A stretch of 64,000 nucleotides of DNA from Streptomyces sp. TG1A-60 (GTDB lineage: Bacteria; Actinomycetota; Actinomycetes; Streptomycetales; Streptomycetaceae). The notes under the pieces were generated by a model. The model was not told where the DNA came from and searched no databases. It saw nothing but the letters and a program-made list of their open reading frames with translations. Position 1 is the first letter of the stretch; each line of letters begins with the position of its first letter. Position numbers and translations under genes: made by a program. Where the stretch lies: contig NZ_CP147520.1 of NCBI RefSeq assembly GCF_037201975.1, forward strand, positions 7,750,001 to 7,814,000, given 5' to 3'. Positions 46,257 to 55,824 of this stretch are shown here, piece by piece.

Positions 46257-47405
46257 CTAGCGCTCCGAGCTGGTCGACTCGGAGTCCGTGTCCTCCTTGC
46301 CCTGGGCGGTGGCGGTGGGGCGCAGGGCCTTGGCACTGTCCTTCAGACGCTCCAGCGTGCGCGTCAGCTGCCGGAACGGAGACGTCGTCCGCGCCTCGGA
46401 CGGCTGCTGTCCGGCGGGAGCGGCCTCGGCTGACTCGTGGTAGGAGGCGAGCGCCTCGTGGGCGCGCTCGGCCGCCTCACGGTACAGGTCGCGCGACTTC
46501 GTCATGGCCTCCAGCGCCTCGGCGTACATCGCCACCCGTTTCCGCTCCTGGGCGAGTTCCTCCTCGACGGTGAGGAGGCGCCAGTCCTCCCGCAGCGCGG
46601 TGAGGGCCTTGTCGGCATCGTCCGGCAGCGGCTGCGGCAGCGCGGCGAACCGCATCACCGCCGCGACGAGGTCGGCCGGCTCCGAACCGTCCAAAAACAC
46701 CGTGCGTACGGCGAAATCCTCGGCCTCGTAGCCGGACGGGGCCGGGATGCCGGGCAGCACCACCGCACCGCCGCGCGGCACCTCCACGTCGAACTCCCGC
46801 AGCGCCCAGTTCACGACCCGCAGTTGATGCGGCGCGGCCCGGTGTTCCACGATGCGGTGGCGCAGGCTCGGCGGCAGCCATCGCACGAGGGGCAGCCGAC
46901 CGCGCTCGTCCGTGGTCATGGCCTCGTGGAGGACGACGTGGACGCACCACCCGCCGTGCCCGGAGTCCCTGAGCAGGCGCCGTGCGTCCTTGTCGTCCTC
47001 GGGCAGGGTGTTGATCCTGCTCAGGGACAGGCCTGTGGCGGCGTCGTGGTCCCAGTCGCCGTACTCCGGCCAGAACCGGGTGACGGGGGACGGCCATGCC
47101 GGGTCCCACGGCTGTTCCGCCTCCGCGAGCAGGGTCCACTCCCGCCCACGGCCCAGGTCGGGGGCGAGGCTCAGGCGGGCGCGTACGGTCACGGCGTCGG
47201 GAACCTGCCAACGGGCCTCGAAGACCCGCGCCGGGGAGTCACCCCCGGTGCCGGGCACTTCCAGGAAGTCGTCGATGACCTGGCTGGCCTTGAGCTGTCG
47301 CAGGGTGCGACGGAGTACGCCTTCCGCGTCGGGTCCGACGTGGCGGCCGCGAGCCGGCCACACCGTCGGGGGAGTCGTGGGACGGGCTGTAGGGGAGATC
47401 GGCAT
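46257..47405 (-). CDS. Hypothetical protein with C-terminal coiled coil
   Basis: A 382-residue soluble protein of unknown family. The N-terminal two thirds have the look of a folded enzyme-like or adaptor domain (RFWPEYGDWDHDAATGLSL, VHVVLHEAMTTDERGRLPLV, RVVNWALREFDVEVPRGGAV); the C-terminal ~110 residues form an acidic/basic coiled coil (VEEELAQERKRVAMYAEALE onward). ATG 47405 is used after GGTGG; the 62-codon upstream extension overlaps an IS630 remnant. No neighbours in operon. Confidence 0.72.
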   Translation of the reverse strand: MPISPTARPTTPPTVWPARGRHVGPDAEGVLRRTLRQLKASQVIDDFLEVPGTGGDSPARVFEARWQVPDAVTVRARLSLAPDLGRGREWTLLAEAEQPWDPAWPSPVTRFWPEYGDWDHDAATGLSLSRINTLPEDDKDARRLLRDSGHGGWCVHVVLHEAMTTDERGRLPLVRWLPPSLRHRIVEHRAAPHQLRVVNWALREFDVEVPRGGAVVLPGIPAPSGYEAEDFAVRTVFLDGSEPADLVAAVMRFAALPQPLPDDADKALTALREDWRLLTVEEELAQERKRVAMYAEALEAMTKSRDLYREAAERAHEALASYHESAEAAPAGQQPSEARTTSPFRQLTRTLERLKDSAKALRPTATAQGKEDTDSESTSSER

Positions 47406-47499
47406 GAGTCCACCAGGGAGCAGGGGCACGTGCGCATGCCAGTATCCCCGCCGCGGCCCCGCGGAGATCACTCGGGGTCCCACCGGCCTCCGCCTCTGC

Positions 47500-47842
47500 C
47501 GCGCGACCTTGGCACGCTTCGGCGTCGTCTCCAGAGTCCGCACGATCACTCTTCGACCTGCTCGTCCGTCACCGTGGGCGCGGGCCCACACCGCTTCTCG
47601 TCGGCAAGGCCCTCAAGTCGGTCGGCCGCGAACCGCTTTCGCCACGTAGCCACCGTGGTCGGATGAATCCCGAGGCCGGAGCCCACCTGAGTGTTCGACA
47701 ACCCGTCAGCGCCCGCCAGGACGATCCGGCACCGCAGTGCCAGAGCCTGCGCGGACGTTGCCCGCCGCGACCAGCGCGGCAACGTCTCACGCTCGTCATC
47801 CGGCAGGACCGTTTCGACCGTCGGCCGACCCATGCGCGCCAT
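47500..47842 (-). pseudogene. IS630-family transposase, N-terminal remnant
   Basis: From MGRPTVETVLPDDERE the sequence matches the HTH region of IS630 transposases (RCRIVLAGADGLSNTQV, GIHPTTVATWRKRFA, DRLEGLADEKRCGP). The frame stops after DEQVEE at 47546; adding one G would give VIVRTLETTPK, the normal continuation, so a 1-base deletion broke it. It then ends near 47510; the DDE part is missing. Confidence 0.78.
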
Positions 47843-48077
47843 GATCCCGGATGCTTCCACGGGCTTCCTGAGACTCATGACACTAGTGGAGGGGGAGGGT
47901 GAACTGGATTCCGTGACGGTTGAGGTGGCACCATCAGGGTCGCCGGACACCCGCGAGTCCGTGTCCTCGGGCCCGTCCGTCCTCAAGTCCGGTGCAGGAG
48001 GCCGATGCAAAGGCCACGGGCGGGACGAAGAGGCGGGGCCGACGACCCACAGCAGCAACTCCTCGAAGGATGTGTCC

Positions 48078-48524
48078 ATGCGGCTGGCCATGAAGACGTC
48101 GGACCCTGTGCGAACCCGGTCCCTGCGCAGGGTGCTCATCACACTTCTGGTTGCCGCTGGCGCCGCCGCCCTGGCGATCGGCAGCATCGCGGTGGCCAAC
48201 GCGGTGAATCAGCCGGAGCTCCGGATACACGGCATCCCCAGCAGCGGCGTGCTGAACGCCGCCGCGCTCTCCGAGGCCACGCTCACGGTGGACACGGTCG
48301 GTCGCAGCGACGACGAGGCGCTGCACAATGAGGCGCTGCGTAACGTCGAGGTCAGGCTGGATGGCGAGATCGTCCCCACCCTGTGGGTCGGAAACCACAG
48401 GGTGCTCGATGTGGGGGCGTTGCGGGACGGGGAGTACGAGCTGACGGTGACCACCGACCTGGGTCTGCTCTCGGGCGAGATCAGTCTCAGTCGCCGCTTC
48501 ATCGTGGACACCACCCAGCCCTGA
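48078..48524 (+). CDS. Membrane-anchored protein with an Ig-like extracellular domain
   Basis: A 148-residue protein: one membrane anchor near the N-terminus (RRVLITLLVAAGAAALAIGS, ~18-40), then a beta-sandwich (~50-145) with the pattern VEVRLDGEIVPTLWVG, LRDGEYELTVTTDLG and ending RRFIVDTTQP. This Ig-like layout usually precedes further domains in cell-wall enzymes, so the gene may be the 5' part of a longer one. ATG 48078 follows GAAGGA. Confidence 0.65.
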   Translation: MRLAMKTSDPVRTRSLRRVLITLLVAAGAAALAIGSIAVANAVNQPELRIHGIPSSGVLNAAALSEATLTVDTVGRSDDEALHNEALRNVEVRLDGEIVPTLWVGNHRVLDVGALRDGEYELTVTTDLGLLSGEISLSRRFIVDTTQP

Positions 48525-48559
48525 CCTCAAGGTGCCAGGTAACGACAAGGAGCTGCGCG

Positions 48560-48865
48560 GCCATCAGGTCCAGCAGCTGCCTCGGCCGGGCCTCCGGCTC
48601 CGGAGCCTCTGGCAGCTGGCGGTCTTCCGGCTTGGCCTCGATCACCGTGTGCATGGCCTCGGTGTACCGGTCGGTGAACTCCGGGCCGGTGAGGTCGTCG
48701 AGGGCCCTGGCCTCGATCAGCGCCACGGCTTCGTCGATCTCGTCCTCGTCCGGTTGGACCTGAGGGGGGACCACGGGGGTGGGGTCGCGGATTTCGTCCG
48801 GCCAGAGCAGACCGTGCAACGCGATCACGTCGCCCGGCCTGGGCCGCCGCGCAGGGCAGGCCGTC
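48560..48865 (-). pseudogene. Ku (non-homologous end-joining) gene, C-terminal remnant
   Basis: The minus strand reads PRPGDVIALHGLLWPDEIRD, then EIDEAVALIEARALDDLTGP, EFTDRYTEAMHTVIEAKPED and LPEAPEPEARPRQLLDLMAA, which is the C-terminal third of bacterial Ku in the right order. The DNA-binding ring N-terminal to it is missing, and the frame runs into unrelated sequence at both ends. Confidence 0.72.
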
Positions 48866-49234
48866 TCCCGCAACTGGAGCGACACCGGCCTGCTGGCTCT
48901 GAACTGTGCGACAGGGAAAACGTATGAGACAGCCGCCTCGTCGGGACGGTGTCGGTTTCTCGTTCTTGCCGCTCTCGCCTGCCGCGTGGCGTTCACCCCG
49001 CCCGATCGAATCCAGCGGTGCGCTGCCACATCGTTGCGCCGCGTGCGCGACTTGTGGGTGACGCTCGGTCAGGTGGTTCGACTAGCGCCGTCCACCCGTT
49101 CGAGACCTCCCAGACAGGCTCCGGCCTCGCGAAACGACCGGTTCGCCACGCTGTGAAGCAACAGCCGACTGCCTACGCTGAGTTGCAGGGGCGCCCTCTC
49201 CTGTGAAGAACTCTCGAGGCTGAGGAGCACTGAC

Positions 49235-49714
49235 TTGACCGACCTCGTACTGCTCGCGGGCGGATCGGTGACGATGACCCACCACGTCACCGGCACCTAC
49301 TTCATGTGCAACGGCTGGCACGACGGTGTCGGCAACCACACCCAGACCTGGGCACAGGACCCGTTCGCCAAGGACAACAACTCGCACCGGTGGTTCCTGC
49401 GGCAGAACGCCGACGGCACCGTGCGCATCGAGTCGTACGCCAACCACCGCTGCCTCACCGCAGGGGCCAACCCGTCCGACACCGTGACCCTGCGAGAAGG
49501 CACGGACAGCCTCAGCCAGCACTGGCGACTGGTGTCCCACGCGGAGCGAGGCAATGACTTCTACATGATCTCGGTCGTGCACCCGCGCTACGCCCTGGCC
49601 ATCGCCGACCACCTCCAGGGCAACGACCGGCTGGTAGGCCTGACCCGCATGTGGGGCGGACCGAACCTCTCCCAGCTGTGGCGGATCTACCCCTCGTCAG
49701 AGGACCAGGGCTGA
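49235..49714 (+). CDS. Beta-trefoil (ricin/AbfB-like) lectin-type protein
   Basis: A 159-residue single-domain protein with three related ~45-residue repeats, each with the Q/N-x-W type core (NNSHRWFLRQNADG, SQHWRLVSHAERG, LSQLWRIYPS). The TTG start at 49235 follows GAGGAG; no signal peptide is present, so it is cytosolic or exported by another path. Carbohydrate or membrane binding is the family role. Confidence 0.75.
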   Translation: MTDLVLLAGGSVTMTHHVTGTYFMCNGWHDGVGNHTQTWAQDPFAKDNNSHRWFLRQNADGTVRIESYANHRCLTAGANPSDTVTLREGTDSLSQHWRLVSHAERGNDFYMISVVHPRYALAIADHLQGNDRLVGLTRMWGGPNLSQLWRIYPSSEDQG

Positions 49715-49765
49715 CTCCGGACGAGCACGTGCTCTGCCCCATCGCGGGGAGTGACAACTGAAGCG

Positions 49766-49941
49766 TGCCGGTCAATCAGCGGGTGGCCGCCAAGCGCCGG
49801 CCACGACGGCGATGCAACGGCGGTCACCCGCGACTGGACGACACGCAGAGGTGTAACCGCCGTCGAGCAGATGCTCGGCGGGCAGCAGACAACGACGCCG
49901 CAGCCGGACGTGGATGCCGGGCAGCGCCCGGCTGTCCCACT
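49766..49941 (-). pseudogene. Transposase remnant, 3' part, interrupted by the long-repeat IS
   Basis: Reads WDSRALPGIHVRLRRRCLLP then AEHLLDGGYTSA, similar to the DDE region of IS1182-type transposases. The 5' part is on the other side of the IS (51635-51755). Joining the two at the 3-bp duplication keeps the frame (HHGLQ-WDSRA). Confidence 0.55.
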
Positions 49942-50028
49942 GAGGCTCCGCCAAGCTCGTTTCCGCAGTTCAGTGGGGCTGGTGTGATGGGTCGGTGAGG
50001 TCCTCACGCTGGCAGGTGGGGTGATCGT
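49942..50028. repeat. Left 87-bp terminal inverted repeat
   Basis: Begins GAGGCTCCGCCAAGCTCG and ends GTGATCGT; complementary to 51548-51634 with three differences seen. Confidence 0.85.
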
Positions 50029-50119
50029 TAGCACGAGATCGTCTGGCGCAGGTGTTCTCGTGGGTTCTGGAGTGAGGTTCGGGGGTCGCCGCGTAGGTTC
50101 TGCGCTGGGAGGGATGTTC

Positions 50120-50614
<495 letters not shown>

Positions 50615-50687
50615 CCAGTAACGCCGCTGGCCGGACGGGCCGATTCCTGCCATAACGCGAGTGCCCCCGGCGGGAGTTGGTAAGTGT

Positions 50688-51521
50688 GTGACCAAAAACC
50701 AGCCCGCCGAGGGCCCTCGGGATGTTGTCTACCAGGTCCGCCTCCCGCTGTCGAAGCGGACCATCGATCTCGTCGCCGACCTGATACGCCAACGCCGCAA
50801 CCGGATGCGCTCTGTCTGGCGCAAGGCCGAACCCGGTAAGCAGGCCGTCATCGTGCTCGCCGTACTCCGTCACGACCAGCGCCTGGCCGACATGGCCGGC
50901 GGCAACCAGGTCGGCGAATCCACCGTCCGCCGCTGGGTGAAGGAAGTCGTCAAGCTGCTGGCCGCCCGCGCCCCGCGCCTGGACCGCGCATGCAAGAAGA
51001 TCGCCCGCAGCGGCGGGGTCGTGGTCCTCCTCGACGGCACCCTGATCCGCACCCACCGCCGCACCGGGAGGGACGACCGGAAGAACTACTCCGGCAAACA
51101 TAAGGCCCATGGCCTGCTGTTTCTCGCTGTCACCGACGAGAAGGGCAACCTGATCTGGATCTCCGCGGCCAAGCCCGGCCGGTGCAGCGAGATCACCACC
51201 GCCCGCCACAACAAGATCACCGGACATCTGAGGGAAGCCGGCCTCGGCGCCCTGGCCGACCTCGGCTTCGTCGGCCTCGACGACAAGCCCGAAGACGACC
51301 CGGTGATCATCACCGGCCGCAAGGCCACCCGCAACCACAAGCTGACCGTCGCCGAGAGGGAAGCGAACCGCCTGGTCAGCCGCGAACGCGCCGCCAACGA
51401 ACATGGCTTCGCGAACCTCAAGTCATGGCGGATCCTGACCAAACTCCGCACGGACACCCGGCAGGCGACCACGCTCCTGCGGGCCCTGCTCGTTCTGGCG
51501 AACAGCGAAGTACAGCGCTGA
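50688..51521 (+). CDS. IS5-family transposase (DDE_Tnp_4 / HARBI1-like)
   Basis: A 277-residue transposase: HTH (~55-95, AGGNQVGESTVRRWVKEVVK) and DDE superfamily 4 core with Asp in VVLLDGTLIRTH, Asp in ADLGFVGLDD and Glu in RAANEHGFANLKSWR. GTG 50688 follows GGGAG. The gene stops 26 bp before the right terminal repeat. All catalytic residues are present. Confidence 0.9.
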   Translation: MTKNQPAEGPRDVVYQVRLPLSKRTIDLVADLIRQRRNRMRSVWRKAEPGKQAVIVLAVLRHDQRLADMAGGNQVGESTVRRWVKEVVKLLAARAPRLDRACKKIARSGGVVVLLDGTLIRTHRRTGRDDRKNYSGKHKAHGLLFLAVTDEKGNLIWISAAKPGRCSEITTARHNKITGHLREAGLGALADLGFVGLDDKPEDDPVIITGRKATRNHKLTVAEREANRLVSRERAANEHGFANLKSWRILTKLRTDTRQATTLLRALLVLANSEVQR

Positions 51522-51547
51522 CGGAGCGGGCGGATGATCTCGCCCCG

Positions 51548-51634
51548 ACGATCACGCCACCTGCCAGCGTGAGGACCTCACCAACGCATCACACCAGCCC
51601 CACTGAACTGCGGAAACGAGCTTGGCGGAGCCTC
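51548..51634. repeat. Right 87-bp terminal inverted repeat
   Basis: Inverted copy of 49942-50028. Confidence 0.85.
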
Positions 51635-51755
51635 ACTGGAGACCGTGGTGGCCACATCCGTGATCCTTATGGCTCGGTCGGAACGAGGCCAGCTGACCGC
51701 TACCGGGGGAATCTCCGTTGCCGAGGAGACTCGCCGTCGGGAATCCTGAGGCCAT
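51635..51755 (-). pseudogene. Transposase remnant, 5' part
   Basis: From an ATG at 51755 the frame reads MASGFPTASLLGNGDSPGSG and HKDHGCGHHGLQ up to the IS, and continues on the other side as WDSRALPG. The upstream part of the transposase is not recognisable. Confidence 0.45.
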
Positions 51756-51767
51756 GAGGTACTCCGT

Positions 51768-52439
51768 ATGCGGCTGAGGCTGCGCCAGTTCCGGCCGCGG
51801 ACCGGGTCGGCCGAGCACCGTGTCGTCCAGCCCCGGCAGCCCCTTCGTCACACGTCACTGCGCGCCCCCGAGCCCATCGGCCTGCTGCTCGGCGACCACG
51901 ATGGGCTGAACCGGCTCGCGGGCCTGTTCTCCTTCGCCGCCTACTCCCGGTACACGATCGTCCACGTACCACTGCGCGACGGCATCCCGCCCGATGAGGG
52001 CACCGGTGCGCTGGTCGACCTCGTCCTGGCCCACCACACACTTGGCTTGCGCCCCAGCAAGTGGCCCGAGCTGCGGCGCAAGCTGGTGAACGGCACTGCG
52101 CTGACCGTCCGCACCAACGAGGTACGCACCGCCCGCGACGCCGCCTCCTGGCGAGAACACCGGGACCGGGTCGACTTCCGGGACGAACTGCGGCACGCCA
52201 CCCATGCCCGAACGTTCTTCCTGTTCGGCAGCCGGGACGTCTTCGCCGAGACCGCGACGTACTTCGCCCAAGCGGCTGGCTGGGGCCCGCACCAGAAAGA
52301 CGTCGTCAACGGACACTCGGCGCTGATGACGGCGCTCCCGACGCTGATCCAGGAGCCCGGCGGCGGGCACCCCCTCGAGGTGCTGATCTGTTTCAAACCG
52401 TATCCACCCTACGCCCACTTCCGGCCGCCGGGGCGCTGA
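51768..52439 (+). CDS. Hypothetical protein
   Basis: A 223-residue soluble protein, no family recognised. Composition is protein-like (GLLLGDHDGLNRLAGLFSFA, RYTIVHVPLRDGIPPDEGTG, HARTFFLFGSRDVFAETATY). It has no membrane helices or signal peptide. ATG 51768 is used without a strong ribosome binding site. It sits between an IS and a degraded P-loop gene. Confidence 0.6.
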   Translation: MRLRLRQFRPRTGSAEHRVVQPRQPLRHTSLRAPEPIGLLLGDHDGLNRLAGLFSFAAYSRYTIVHVPLRDGIPPDEGTGALVDLVLAHHTLGLRPSKWPELRRKLVNGTALTVRTNEVRTARDAASWREHRDRVDFRDELRHATHARTFFLFGSRDVFAETATYFAQAAGWGPHQKDVVNGHSALMTALPTLIQEPGGGHPLEVLICFKPYPPYAHFRPPGR

Positions 52440-53255
52440 GCCGGCCGCTCATTGACGCTGCTCCGATCGGGCGGTACTGGTTCACTGTTTGCGTCGGGAT
52501 CGTCGCGTGTCGGCCTGCTCAGCTCCACCGGTTCACCGGCGTGGAGCAGCACCTCTCGGCCAGCCCGCCAGGTCGCTGCGTTGGTGACGTCATCACGCTG
52601 CCGTGCGCTGTACCTGTCGTACTCCTTGCTGCGCGTCGGCCCCAGGAGCACCACTTGCCGTTCCGGATCGGCGAGCATCGCTTTGACCATCTCCAGAGTG
52701 ATGCCTTCGGCCCGCAGGAGTTGGTCGAATTCGTCGAATCACGCCACACAACGGCGGCCGCGCTGACAGTGTGAGGCGCCTGCAAGTTGTCCGACGCCGC
52801 GCCTGCGGCAGGACGAAGTCGGGAATGGCCATGCGCATGGCCTCGTAGGGCAGCCGGGACTTGCCGGCCGTCGAGTCACCCACGATCAGGACGAAGCTGC
52901 CCTGCCTGACCCGCTGCACGACGTCGTCGAAGCGGTCTCGTTCGACGAGCGTAGGCACTCGGTTGGCCCCCTGGCGGGCACTATGCCGGATGGGACCTCC
53001 AGGCTGATCGGATCCACCGGATTCCGCACCCGCTGCGCTCGAGCGATCAGCTCTCTCCCTCGAGCCGCAGCTGCGTGACGTTGCTGACGGTGCATCAAGA
53101 GAGCGGTCCTCGCCTCCTCCGCGAAGACATCGGTCACGGAAGCGGCCACGGCAGCCGTCCAGCCTGCTGGCAACCAGACTGAGGCTGTCAGCACCGCGCC
53201 CGCACCACCCCCCGGGATGCCGGGCAGGATCACCCGCAGGCGAAGTACCGCCACA
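52440..53255 (-). pseudogene. P-loop NTPase (STAND-like), frameshifted
   Basis: Pieces in order but in three frames: ILPGIPGGGAGAVLTASVWL and VFAEEARTALLMHRQQRHAA (53250-53030), RQGSFVLIVGDSTAGKSRLP with the Walker A GDSTAGKS (52920-52830), and EMVKAMLADPERQVVLLGPT, KEYDRYSARQRDDVTNAATW, GREVLLHAGEPVELSR (52690-52510). This order matches large Streptomyces ATP-binding regulatory proteins. The C-terminal part is missing. It is not functional. Confidence 0.6.
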
Positions 53256-53309
53256 CCGCATCCTCTCCGCAATCACGGACGGAACGGAGCGCCATCCCAT
53301 GCGCCCGAT

Positions 53310-53395
53310 AAACATTTGATGGGCGTTTGCTATGATTTAAGATGGATATTCTGATCTATTTCGCCCTGTTTCGGAATGTGCCTACGTAAACGCCC
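53310..53395. other. AT-rich patch with an inverted repeat
   Basis: An unusually A+T-rich patch for this window (for example GATTTAAGATGGATATTC). GGGCGTTT (53321-53328) and AAACGCCC (53388-53395) form arms 59 bp apart just after the stop of the membrane gene, so they may form a long terminator or mark a junction. It may also hold a promoter. Confidence 0.4.
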
Positions 53396-53397
53396 TC

Positions 53398-54429
53398 TCA
53401 GTCGTCGTTTCTGGCGTTACCGCCTGGTAGGAACGTCTGGCGTGCCCAGAGGCTCAGCAGCGCCGTCCCGCCGACCAACAGCGGCACCGGGTCACGGGCA
53501 GGAGGAGTCAACACATATGCCAGCGCCGTGACCGTGCAGACCGTCAGGGGAATGAACGCCGCTGCACCCTCTATCCCCCATCGCAACGTCGGCTGAGCAG
53601 TGCCCAGGACGCTCGCTCCGCCGGGCAACCAAGGGCCGACAGCAACCACCAGCAGGCCCGCGGTATTGCAGGTGTCGACCAGCTGGCAGGACATCGCCTC
53701 GGGGCTGTGCGGGCCGACCGTCCACAGTCGAAGGGTGTCGCCGATCAGCATGAGGGACAGCCCGACGATCCCAACCCACAAGGTGACTCTCTGGTCGCTC
53801 CGTACGAGACGGCGCAGGGCGAACAGGAAACTGAGGAACACGACCTCCGCGGTCCAGAGGACACCGACCATCCCCGTCCCCAGCCGCCAGCCGTCACTGA
53901 CCCCCCGCAGCAGTACCCATCCCGTCATGAACACGGCCCCGGCTGTGACGATCCCGTCAAGTACGCGCCGCAGCAACACGTGCCGGCCTTTACCGGCCTC
54001 GGCCGCGACCATCAGACCGGCCATCCCCAGGCCAACCGCCAGCGTCACTCCGGTTACCACCACCGAACCTAGCAGCGGTCGCTCGTCCCGTCCTGAACCC
54101 GGGGGATGAGCCGACAGTACGTTGACCGCCCCCCGGTACACACCCCCGGCTACCGCCGAACTTCCCAACAGCAGCAGACGCGTCCGCACCCGTCCACTCG
54201 CACCCCACGCACGCAGCACCAGGGAGGCTGCCAACACCCAGCAACCGGTGGACGGCCCGAAAGTCACCATCCGCGCCGCTATGCTCCCCGCCGCCCACGG
54301 CCCGCTGAAGGTCAGTGCTGTTCCCACGAGACAGGCCACGACCACCGCGCCCCAGGCCCACGCCCCGGTCCGATAGCAGCGGCCCGCCCGGACCCTGAGC
54401 GCGTCCGGCGACTTCCTCAACCCCGACAT
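53398..54429 (-). CDS. Polytopic membrane protein
   Basis: A 343-residue protein with about eight to nine predicted membrane helices throughout and no soluble domain (for example WAWGAVVVACLVGTALTFSG, VTLWVGIVGLSLMLIGDTL, TAGLLVVAVGPWL). This looks like the sensory membrane half of Streptomyces GGDEF/EAL or kinase proteins but stops before any output domain, so it may be truncated or a free sensor. ATG 54429 follows GGAAAGG. Confidence 0.68.
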   Translation of the reverse strand: MSGLRKSPDALRVRAGRCYRTGAWAWGAVVVACLVGTALTFSGPWAAGSIAARMVTFGPSTGCWVLAASLVLRAWGASGRVRTRLLLLGSSAVAGGVYRGAVNVLSAHPPGSGRDERPLLGSVVVTGVTLAVGLGMAGLMVAAEAGKGRHVLLRRVLDGIVTAGAVFMTGWVLLRGVSDGWRLGTGMVGVLWTAEVVFLSFLFALRRLVRSDQRVTLWVGIVGLSLMLIGDTLRLWTVGPHSPEAMSCQLVDTCNTAGLLVVAVGPWLPGGASVLGTAQPTLRWGIEGAAAFIPLTVCTVTALAYVLTPPARDPVPLLVGGTALLSLWARQTFLPGGNARNDD

Positions 54430-54606
54430 CAGGTGCGCCTTTCCACCCGTCCCCCGCCCGCAGGGCTTTTCCTGCAGCCCTCGGATCCATTCAGAGACGG
54501 TAGAAGACTCGCCACCTGCCCGAACTGAACAATCGGCTCATTCACTCGTACTGCGTAAGGGGGAGTGTCATGAACTGGGCGGGAACTTCACCAGAAGGGA
54601 CACCTG

Positions 54607-54880
54607 ATGACGATCCAGAAGACTCACTCTCTCGAGGCAGTGGGCGGCGTGTCGCTTGCCGTCGACGGGACGGCCGCAGACGGTGCGGACACGAGGAGAA
54701 TGCCGGAGTCCGTGGACGGGCTGGGTCTGGACCTGCTGGACGCGCTGACGCTGCTGGCCAAGGAAAGGGCCCCCGGCGGCGGACTGCGGCTGGTCGGTGA
54801 GGACGGTCTGTTTGCCCGCAATCACGCAGCACCTGATGCAGGCGGGCCTTGACCCAAGGCCGGGTAGTTAGCGTTTTCGC
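54607..54880 (+). pseudogene. IS256-family transposase N-terminal fragment (tentative)
   Basis: MTIQKTHSLEAVGGVSLAVD is followed by LDLLDALTLLAKERAPGGG and LRLVGEDGL, like the N-terminal part of mutator transposases (LTGEGGLLQQL). A frameshift near 54815 leads to LPAITQHLMQAGL. Nothing of the DDE domain is present. Confidence 0.45.
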
Positions 54881-54976
54881 AGGTCACGCAAGTGAGTTGA
54901 AGGATTCTCGACGTAGAGCAACGGAGCTCGTTGGTACAGGCAGTCGACCAAGACAGTTTGTCCCGAAGGAGCTCCG

Positions 54977-55246
54977 TTGCCCCGTCATTGTGTCCTGCCG
55001 TCTGCGCTGACGGCCATCACCCGAACGGTCACCGTGGCCGGGGGCCGGTTCGCTCCCGGGCATCTGGGGGAACTGACGGCGGTCGTGCCGTTTGAGCTCG
55101 TGGACGCGGTCCTTGCGGAGACGCGGACGGTGCAGCAGCGGCTGCGTGATCTGCCGTCGCGGGTCGGGGTCTACTTCCTGCTGGCGATGTGTCTGTTCCC
55201 GCATTGCCGTCTCGGGGTCTGTCAAACGAGCGGCTCTGGCCCGTAG
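54977..55246 (+). pseudogene. IS4-family transposase, N-terminal fragment
   Basis: From a TTG start the protein reads ITRTVTVAGGRFAPGHLGEL, TAVVPFELVDAVLAETRTV and LRDLPSRVGVYFLLAMCLF, clearly related to the intact transposase at 58949 (Nterm_IS4 domain). It ends after ~85 residues; the DDE part is missing. Confidence 0.85.
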
Positions 55247-55312
55247 TCGGTGGTGACGCCGAGTAGCCATCCATGATCATGGTCGCGTGAGGGCGTGTAC
55301 GGGAGTGTTTTA

Positions 55313-55425
55313 AGGGCGTGTGTTGAGTCGTGATCAATTTGCGGGATGTGCCTTCGCGCCGGGGTCTGATCCGATAGACCGTCTTGCGTGACGCGAGTGC
55401 AACTGACTGAACTCTTCTCATCCTG
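55313..55425 (+). mobile_element. Left-end scrap of an IS5-family element
   Basis: GTGTGTTGAGTCGTGATCAA near 55318 resembles the left terminal repeat of the IS5 at 57741, followed at the same distance by a GTG start and a VTRVQLTELF-like beginning that decays within a few codons. Confidence 0.5.
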
Positions 55426-55824
55426 CGGCGTAAGGGTGACAAAGCGGGGCGGATCATGGCCCGTGACGGGACGAGGCTCCTGGTCGTTGCCTGACGGCTC
55501 CGTGCTGAGTAGTGGAGTACGCGCAGGTTCCGTTGAAGTGCTGGCGGCGTGGAAACCTGCATTTCAGCAGGTCGATGAGGGTGCCGTGCGCCCTCGATCG
55601 CTCGTGTTAGATATCTGCAGTAACTCGTGAAATCTGCGAGTGACCGCAGTAACCTCGATTCGTCAGCGGGGTTCGGTGGCTGGCCTGCTCGGCAGTTCGC
55701 CCGTAATGTCCTCGGGCCGTTCGAGGTGGGCCGTCGCGTGACGCCGCGGGTGCGCCGGGTTCCACGGGCCCGGAGTGCTGCCGGTCTTCTCCTTCCTGGT
55801 GTTTGTCGGGGCAGTGCCCGGCTG

